The notes under the pieces were generated by a model that ran no database searches, was not told where the DNA came from, and worked only from the letters and a program-made list of their open reading frames with translations. This document shows, in pieces, positions 57,401-64,000 of a stretch of 64,000 nucleotides of DNA (its first letter is position 1; every line of letters begins with the position of its first letter). Source of the stretch: Isoetes taiwanensis (lineage: Eukaryota; Streptophyta; Lycopodiopsida; Isoetales; Isoetaceae); NCBI GenBank assembly GCA_021234155.1, contig JAJEKV010000013.1, forward strand, positions 4,588,028 through 4,652,027, given 5' to 3'. The position numbers were made by a program, and so were the translations under genes.

Positions 57401-58689
57401 TATCAAATACAGAGCCTTTCTGGCAATTTTTCTTCACGCCCTTCTGGCTATGGCGTCCTTTCACGGAGCCCTGTTTAACTTACGGCACGAAGATGCGGAA
57501 GAACTGGAGGTACAAGTAGTATCCGGAGGTGCAAGCAAGATCCAGACTTGGAAGAGCTAGAGTTGGAAGCCTTTGAAAACCAACAAAACACAAGCACAGC
57601 ACCAAACTGCTCACCTGTGCGCCTTCCTCCCCATCGCCTCCATCGCCATCACCTCCAGATGCCCACCCAGCCACCTGCATAGTCTTGAGAAGGAAACCAT
57701 GTGCCCCAGGCGCACACGACGACAGAAGAAAAAAACCTAGATGCTCATGATTGGAATCCAGCATGATTGGAATTCAGCATTTACTGTATTTTCATACAAA
57801 TACCATGAAAACCTTTAAAAATCTTATGTAATAAATGTATGGTCTCAGATTTCGGCCACATTATTGCATAATATCCTTTATCATGTACAGAGTATCCAGA
57901 AAAGGAGAAAGACATATCTTTAGGATACATTCATCAGTTACAAGCAAATATCAAATATATGCGATGTACATATCATATGATAAAATGAAGTCTCTAGAGG
58001 CTTCTGATATCAAGCCAATTATGTAGGAAGCCCTCTTATGAAAAAGAAACGACTACGTTGTGTGCTCCTTAATATTATCTAAGAAAGCTCAAGAATTTTC
58101 ATTACACATTCTAGGATATATTGACCTAGGCCACATTTATCAGAGTTTACTCAAGAAATAAGAAATATTTCTATTGTGTACATACATTCAAGCTGGCCAG
58201 ATTTGACAAGCTTTTCTAACCACATTTTTCTTTGATTTGCTCTGTTGCATCCACCATCTTTGAAAACAATGCCTGCAAACACAACACCAAGCATGTATGA
58301 CTATGCAACAGAGTTTGACTACGCAACAGAGTTTCCAAACCATCTCGTTCAAACTGCAAAATTGATCTAAAACATAGATTGGCGCGTAATGCCATTACAT
58401 TCTAACAGCATTCTCTTCTACGCTATAATGCCCTCGACCGGATACAATGTGTCAATGTGGCTTCTTTTTTTTTTTTTTTTAATTGCTCACGCTTTCAGCA
58501 CATGCACATACAATGGATCACTGTGGCTTTCTTTTTATTGGTCATGCTTTCAGCACATGCACTGACCATGAAAAGAACAAAGAAAATATGATTTGGTACC
58601 TATTGCTATTGTCACAACAAGTGAATTTGGGGGATAAAGGCAAGCACAAATATTGCAAACAAAAACCAAAGCAATATGGAGGGAAATAA
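57401..58689. other. Non-genic; one ~60-bp duplication
   Basis: CACGCTTTCAGCACATGCAC and TCATGCTTTCAGCACATGCA at 58487 and 58543 mark a duplicated unit. No gene recognised. Confidence 0.4.
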
Positions 58690-59480
58690 GCAATATGGCG
58701 TTAGCTCAAGGGAGCGGCTAACGAGATCCTCTTATAAGTTCTTGAGCTTGTGAACTCAAGCTTTGATTTCTTGACGATGATTCTATTCTTAGCCATTCTT
58801 TGTCCGGTGGGGGCTACTGGATGAGGATTTGCCCAGTAAATCTGGTTGAGTGCTGAGCTCTGGTGGAAGCCCGGTTTTGTGTTTTCCTGATAAATTGCAA
58901 TTCTTAAGTGTTATTGCAGGACCCTAAAGAGCAATTATTGCAAGACCCTAAAGAGCAATTCATCTTGCTTCATATCCACTGGTATCAGAGTCGTGTTACT
59001 ATCCGCGAACCTGTTAAATGACCAGCAACTTACATTGTAGATAATTGGCAAGCCATGAGCATTGCGCATGCTTCATATCCACTGGTATCAGAGTCGTGTT
59101 CCTACCCAAGAACATTTAACGCAAAACCCTAAAGAGCAATTCATCTTGCTTCATATCCACTGGTATCAGAGTCGTGTTACCAACCAGAGTCGTGTTCCTA
59201 CACAAGAACCTGTTAAATGGCCAGCAACTTTAACATTGTAGATAATTGGCAAGCCATGAGCATTGCGCAATTCACATAGCAAACCAAATTGCCAACCAGA
59301 TTGATTTACCAAGCCATGAGCATTGCGCAATTCATAGCAAACCAAATTGCCAACCACAGCAAACCAAATTACCAACCAGATTGATTTACCAAGCCATGAT
59401 TGGCAAGCCATGAGCATTGCGAGATTCATAGCAAACCAAACTGCCAACCAGACTGATTTCACACTGCCAAGATGCCATTC
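58690..59480 (+). mobile_element. Copia-type LTR/leader debris with three primer-binding sites
   Basis: TGGTATCAGAG occurs at 58980-58990, 59083-59093 and 59161-59171, each preceded by GCTTCATATCCAC. After the third, ATG at 59217 opens a frame MASNFNIVDNWQAMSIAQFT that looks like a Copia Gag start but stops at once; a damaged copy of the same start lies at 59019. The words NWQAMSIAQF-coding then repeat to 59460. LTR, leader and gag start were evidently duplicated in tandem. Confidence 0.65.
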
Positions 59481-59739
59481 TGACTACAGAAAAAAACTGG
59501 AGCAATTAGCTTTAGCTTATAGATTGAGTGCCTGATAATTATTAGCAGGCTCTGTTGCCAAGAAATCCTCAGCCATTTAATCCTCAAGTAATCCTCTTCA
59601 TGCAAATATTACTGTGGGTTCTAGAGGAACTCAGCATGCAAAGTCCTGGCCTACAGCATGCTAAATAGAAAGGACCAAAGCCTTATCAGACTTTTACTTT
59701 CAGATAAAGGTACAACCTGCACACAAACAAGTTAAACAA

Positions 59740-60042
59740 AAGTTGATCGCATTGACATGAGTGCAGAAAATATGAACTTGATCGCATTGACATGAGTGCA
59801 GAAAATATGACACTCATATACAAACACATGAAATATCAGCCAAACAGAAATGTCATAATGAGACAAAGAAGAATACCTTCTACCCATGATTGATTGTTCC
59901 CTCAATTGCAAAAGACACAATTCAAAATTGGACTGATCAAACCCAGAAGTAGAAAAAATCACATAGCTTTCTATTGAAAAGATTAACTGATATCCAAGAA
60001 GATTAACTGATATCCAAGAAGATTTAACTGATATCCAAGTAC
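59740..60042. repeat. Two short tandem repeats
   Basis: A 36-bp unit with GATCGCATTGACATGAGTGC occurs twice (59744-59810) and a 19-20-bp unit AGATTAACTGATATCCAAG three times (59979-60038). Confidence 0.85.
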
Positions 60043-60139
60043 CTTTGCCAAATGACCTCAAAGTTCATTTGGCACCCACGCACAAATAACCTCTAGCACT
60101 TAGATAGGCTTTCCTCCTATAAACGTCTCACATAATTAT

Positions 60140-60260
60140 TCTTCATCAAAACAGCGCCTTGCCTTGAACTTCCAAAAATTGGAACTCTAACACGCACTTG
60201 CAGTTGTTTGTGTGCGAGTTCCAACATGGTATCAGAGCGAGACAACTTGGATATCGAAGT
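60140..60260 (+). mobile_element. LTR end and primer-binding site, copy 1
   Basis: PBS TGGTATCAGAGC at 60227-60238 follows a segment that is itself palindromic: TTGGAACTC (about 60178) faces GAGTTCCAA (about 60217-60225), with ACACGCAC / GTGTGCG inside. The outline fits the end of a short LTR. Copy 2 is at 60630-60760. Confidence 0.5.
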
Positions 60261-60629
60261 GAGACAATGTGATTTCATTGATCCATAATAATACTGCAGC
60301 AGAAAAAAAAGAACAGCAAAGATAAGCATATCTAGGTTAAAATCATTAGAGTTTAAGTATGAAGCAAGTTATTAGAGTTAAGAACGTCAGCAGACTAAAT
60401 TGCAACTTGCAAGAAAGAGCAAACCAAGGCCTATGAGAAGCGCATTTTCAGATGATGGCAAAAAAACAAAAAGGGCCTAGACTCACCAGTAGTAAATGAT
60501 GTTTACGGGGCAAAAGCAACGCGTTTTTGCAGCTCAATACGAATCAATTAAACTTGTTCTGAAAGATAAAGAGCGCAGAGAATAATGAACATACTGAAAT
60601 GGCATCATTTACTTGCATATTGTAAAGCA

Positions 60630-60760
60630 AAATACCGCATTGCCTTGAACTTCCAAGAACTATCAACCTCTGACACCATGACAGAACTCACACGCACTTG
60701 CAGTTGTGCATGCGCGAGCTCTATCATGGTATCAGAGCGAGACATAGTAGATATCAGAGC
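60630..60760 (+). mobile_element. LTR end and primer-binding site, copy 2
   Basis: PBS TGGTATCAGAGC at 60727-60738, preceded by TTGCCTTGAACTTCCA and ACACGCACTTGCAGTTGT as in copy 1 (500 bp upstream). The two could be the remains of one small element family. Confidence 0.5.
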
Positions 60761-61239
60761 GAGACAATATGGACAACTTAAGAATAAATCTACTTACTGA
60801 TCAATAGAGAGACAAAGCATATTCCAAAAATATTGATAAGATGTGAATGCCATCTGCCTTAAGGCACAATTGAGCAAGCAAAACAACTCTATAAAGTAAC
60901 CTACAAATACAGAAAAGGTCAAAGATTCAAATATCTACAAAGCAACCTAAGAATTCAGATTTCTGAAAAATTCTTCAGATTCAGACCTCCGGTTTAGAAA
61001 TTACCAAATATGAGCAAGAACCCTAAGGATCTACTCCACAAGCTAGAAATACCGCAAGGCAGATCAAACTATATAAATTGGCACCATGAGAAAGAGAAAA
61101 AAACTAGAGACTGCTACGCTTGAATGGACCGCATGCGCTATGTATAGAATTCCGATGTCGGTCGAGCTAGTAGTCTGTCTATATATAGGTCGGCCACGTT
61201 AAATATAGTATATTCTTCAAACTAAGGCCGAGATTCCAC
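60761..61239. other. Non-genic, nothing recognised
   Basis: No gene or repeat recognised. Confidence 0.35.
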
Positions 61240-61287
61240 TTAGACGGTGGCCTTTCTGTGCGTAAAAATACTATCTATCTATCTGTT
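61240..61287 (+). mobile_element. SINE/LINE 3' tail copy with (ATCT)n
   Basis: GTGCGTAAAAATACT is followed by (ATCT)3, as at 24420-24459. Confidence 0.5.
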
Positions 61288-61312
61288 TTACTGGACCGCG
61301 CCGCGGTATTTA

Positions 61313-61739
61313 GAGTCTGGGATGTGGTATTTTCGGACTTTTTTTTTGGTGTTTCCGGCCACCCGTTATCAGCCACTGTGCACTTCACAGTTTTAAGCCC
61401 AGAATAACTGTTTTGGGTCATTTTTTGCTTGATCCGGCCTTATCTAAGCTCAAATCACTTCCTCTCTTCATCAAACTAGTGTTAAAGAGGAAGACAAAGC
61501 GATTGGAAGGGCTTTCAAAGCATTTCAAGCCGTCCAGGGAGCTGCAAGAAGAATCCGACCAAAGATTTTGGCTCCGCCGCACAGTTTTGCGTTTGGTTTT
61601 TGGCCAGAAACACCACTTTTTGGCCAGAAATACCATATTTTTGGCCAGAAACACCACTTTGGCCGGAAATACCACTTGGCTGATATCGGATGGCCGGAAA
61701 TACCACAAAAAAAGTCCAGAAATACCACATCCCGGACTC
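61313..61739. mobile_element. 427-bp TIR element flanked by TA, with internal repeats
   Basis: The inverted repeats GAGTC[T/C]GGGATGTGGTATTT with a following GGACTTTTTTT are flanked by TA on both sides. About six copies of a 15-20-bp word GGCCAGAAATACCAC fill 61606-61728; the TIR itself contains a copy of that word. The left half has no such repeats. A terminus of the same family lies at 1-52. Tc1/mariner- or PIF-like target choice is possible. Confidence 0.8.
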
Positions 61740-62215
61740 TATATATGGGCGTCCTGTTTTACTGCAATTGCTAGGTCATAGTCTTCAACTGCCGCTCATC
61801 TTACCGTGGAACAATCTTCACATGAACAAGTCGTAGAACAAATTCATGCTTCCGGTGGATGCGTGTCAAAAATCTTCTTACTGGTATTTCCTTCCCCCAA
61901 AAATGTCAGGAAAATTGGCTGACAGTTACCTAGCAATTAGCAAGCTAATTATAGAAATCCAAATCTAAATCCGATGCTAAAATACCTGTTGTAGTGGAAT
62001 CGCTTCAATTGGAGGCAATTCTTGAATCCTGGCATTCGATTGGTCAGCTCTTAAAAGCCACCCTTCAAATGATGCCAGTGGAATCTGGCCCTAAGTCGTA
62101 ATTCTAGTAACATTCTTATGTATAATGGAACGACACCCCGGAATTTAGATGGGGTGTGATTAGATCATGCAATATCCCGTATAATATTCCATGAACAGCT
62201 CTTTTGTCCATTCCT
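61740..62215. other. Non-genic, nothing recognised
   Basis: No gene or repeat recognised. Confidence 0.35.
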
Positions 62216-62221
62216 TGCAAG

Positions 62222-62405
62222 TCAAGATGGGGTCAAACAGTCCCATTTTGACCCGATTTTTAAGGAGGCATCTAAAAACCAAAACCAATGGTCATTATAC
62301 AAGTCAATCCAACAGGCCAAGTTTCCAACAAAACAGAGCTTGGGGAATCGAACCCCAACAATATTCCAATGCCCTTGCCTTACCTGAGCTCTAAAGCAAC
62401 CCAAA
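62222..62405 (-). mobile_element. tRNA-derived SINE
   Basis: Minus strand: A-box-like TTAGAGCTCAGGTAAGG (about 62380-62396), B-box GGGGTTCGATTCCCC (about 62342-62357), then a body and the tail AAAATCGGGTCAAAATGGGA / TTTGACCCCAT. GGGTCAAA and TTTGACCC in the tail can pair. Shared with 56790-57120. Confidence 0.65.
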
Positions 62406-62674
62406 CTTCATATGCACAACACTACTTTGCAGAAGCTTGTGCATGGAAGTAAATAAGATTCATGTGCTCTTGCAAGCACTAAAACAAAAAAACAACTTAC
62501 TCAAACATATCCAAGTTAAAATTCCAGACGCAACTTACCAGACTCTCGACATGTGCTCCATGATAATCTCGAGGAGTTGGTCCCAGTCCTCGTGAACTTT
62601 AAATAGAATGAACCTCTCAACTTCTCAAGCCCTGTTTGGGGTCTGGGTTCGGGAACTCCTGGAAGACAGCCCTC

Positions 62675-63219
62675 TGTGAGGACCCGTGGATCTAACAGGA
62701 GAGTCTGGGGGACTATGTCACGCGGGATTTGCAAGAAGAGAAGAAGAAGAAGAAAACAGAACAAATGAGAGGAAAACGATAAGCTTCCTTGATATCAATG
62801 ATGAACTTACATGAGCTCTCGCAATAGAGAGAAAAACTGAAAGGAGACAAGACTCAAAACTCATCTAGCCATCATATGCTAGCTCTACTCATATATATAG
62901 TACAATGGCCTTGGGCCCAATATAGACACTGGGATCGATCTCTGGGCTCAACTCGAAGGAGGCCTGATTTGCGGTGAATGTTGGCGTGCCTCTTTAAATG
63001 TCTTAGAATCACTGACGCCGACACGCGGGCAAGTGACGGGTCATCACTTGTCCGAGCGGCGCCTCTGTTGACGGACGTGCTTTGATCGCGTGGGTCTGGC
63101 CTTGGTCTTCTCGGGCCGAGCCTTTGATGGCTGACCCGTGGTCGACCGAGGATCCTTGAGCTTGACCCCGCCTGTCAGATAGATGAATAGTCCCGTACCG
63201 TGAGGCATGTGGACTAACA
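62675..63219 (-). mobile_element. Copia-type LTR (545 bp)
   Basis: Minus strand: TGTTAGTCC...GGTCCTCACA. A TATA-like TACTATATATATGAG lies at about 62889-62904, and a purine-rich GGTGGTGGGGAG (63220-63231, minus) directly precedes the TG, marking this as the 3' LTR of an element that extends to the right, out of the window. TTCTTCTTCTTC near 62740 and the TG...CA ends fit plant Copia LTRs. Confidence 0.75.
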
Positions 63220-63237
63220 CTCCCCACCACCAAACGA
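63220..63237 (-). promoter_or_regulatory. Polypurine tract before the Copia LTR
   Basis: Minus-strand TTTGGTGGTGGGGAG immediately upstream of TGTTAGTCC. Confidence 0.65.
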
Positions 63238-63433
63238 CACCGTGAGTGAAGAAAAAGGAGGAAGGGTTTCGAGGGTGGAAGCCATCGGTGCGAAAGTGAT
63301 CCTCACGGAGTGAGGACGGGCACCATTATGGTAATGGCTAATGAGATCCCGGGCGTGTTTGAAGAGCGGGAGGAGTGTTTTTGGCCAAGGGCAGGATCTG
63401 CATCAATAAGAAAGCGTAGATCGTACCATGTCT

Positions 63434-64000
63434 TCAAGGGCGAGATGGGCGCTCAAGAAATGTACCGACATTCCATGAGGAGACAGGTCCGAGGCCAAAG
63501 GCACCCATTAATCGCATTCGGATTGCAAAAATGAAAAAATGAGACGCCGATTTAAGGAGCTTAGCAAAATGCATTTGAGAGCAGCACAAAACCTGCTTTG
63601 AAGATGGATCAAGGATCGTGAGGTGGTGGCATTCTCGGCAAGAAGGTGTCAAGACCATGAAGCGCATCCGCCCGCCGTTGCCAACCACGATCATCATTAG
63701 CAATATAGATCCATTCGTGGTGGTATCCAGAGTGGCACCTTCTTCCCAATGTGAGCGCGAACAAAACGTGGATCCCACCGAGATCCGCCGAGATCTGAGG
63801 TGGAGTCCATCCGCATGACCATCCATGACCTTGGTCCAAAAAGGGAGGCGCCAATCGAAGTCGGGAAACCGGGGCGGAGGTACGCCCGTGGAAGCATAGG
63901 GAGAAGGAACCATGCCCGTGGGTGGGTTCTTGGCAGTCTCCCCGAATTGCCCGACAAGATCGGGATCAAGAGCTTGACACCAACGATCCCAAAGAGAAGC
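63434..64000 (-). CDS. Partial open frame of at least 188 codons, unknown
   Basis: On the minus strand the frame is open from the window edge to a stop at 63434. It encodes ASLWDRWCQALDPDLVGQFG near the edge, then PPPRFPDFDWRLPFW, a basic stretch (HLRSRRIS) and a hydrophobic/Cys-containing C-terminal half. I recognise no Gag, protease, integrase, RT or RNase H motif. Its GC is higher than that of the surroundings. Its place just inside the LTR suggests an extra frame carried by the element, or a captured gene fragment. A chance frame in GC-rich DNA is possible. Confidence 0.35.
   Translation of the reverse strand, partial: ASLWDRWCQALDPDLVGQFGETAKNPPTGMVPSPYASTGVPPPRFPDFDWRLPFWTKVMDGHADGLHLRSRRISVGSTFCSRSHWEEGATLDTTTNGSILLMMIVVGNGGRMRFMVLTPSCRECHHLTILDPSSKQVLCCSQMHFAKLLKSASHFFIFAIRMRLMGAFGLGPVSSWNVGTFLERPSRP

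Noticed and set aside
63009-63233. 74-codon open frame on the minus strand
   Set aside because: It lies inside the Copia-type LTR and shows no protein signature.

Overview
This is a 64 kb stretch of a repeat-rich, gene-poor nuclear genome of a land plant. Plant hallmarks are a G-type lectin (S-domain) receptor-like kinase, a PLS-type pentatricopeptide-repeat relic, Copia-type elements primed by initiator tRNA-Met, L1-type LINEs with a zf-RVT domain and GT-AG introns. The PPR wording, the DUF7869-like relic and the density of old LTR debris make a fern or another seed-free plant my best guess; that is inference.

Layout. 1-1.07 kb is the 5' end and upstream region of a receptor-like kinase gene, a diverged copy of 21.04-23.55 kb, so two tandem relatives ~21 kb apart bracket the left third. 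1.76-4.87 kb is a 512-bp TRIM retroelement whose left LTR was split by a 2.58-kb solo LTR. 5.14-6.17 kb is an LTR fragment, 6.45-6.86 kb an ARM-repeat relic, 7.4-9.25 kb a 5'-truncated LINE, 9.28-9.98 kb a dead PPR gene. 12.85-14.49 kb is a young gag-only terminal-repeat retrotransposon. 15.2-16.92 kb (minus strand) holds the one protein gene that looks intact: two exons, 317 codons, apolipoprotein-L-like. 18.73-21.13 kb (minus) is the receptor kinase with three lesions. 21.95-23.51 kb is a Mutator-like insertion with a paralogous empty site. 23.69-29.04 kb is a LINE fragment hosting a SINE and abutting a Ty3/gypsy relic (integrase only). 30.4-32.3 kb carries two more LINE fragments, 33.10-34.69 kb a complete solo LTR.

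37.43-39.13 kb is almost pure purine. 40.3-42.6 kb (minus) is a decayed DUF7869-type gene. 48.4-52.6 kb (plus) is a decayed intron-containing gene with N4/N6 DNA-methyltransferase-like motifs; its presumed introns carry two arrays of palindromes. A relative of that palindrome lies at 43.5 kb. From 54 kb on, the DNA is short tandem duplications, tRNA-derived SINEs, Copia primer-site debris, a TIR element at 61.3 kb and a Copia-type LTR at 62.7-63.2 kb followed by an open frame running off the right edge.

Few genes here work together. The history is mainly insertion into insertion. The candidates for new biology are the APOL-family gene in a plant, the methyltransferase-like gene with its intronic palindrome arrays (possibly one large mobile element together with the DUF7869 relic), and several short non-autonomous element families with clean boundaries.
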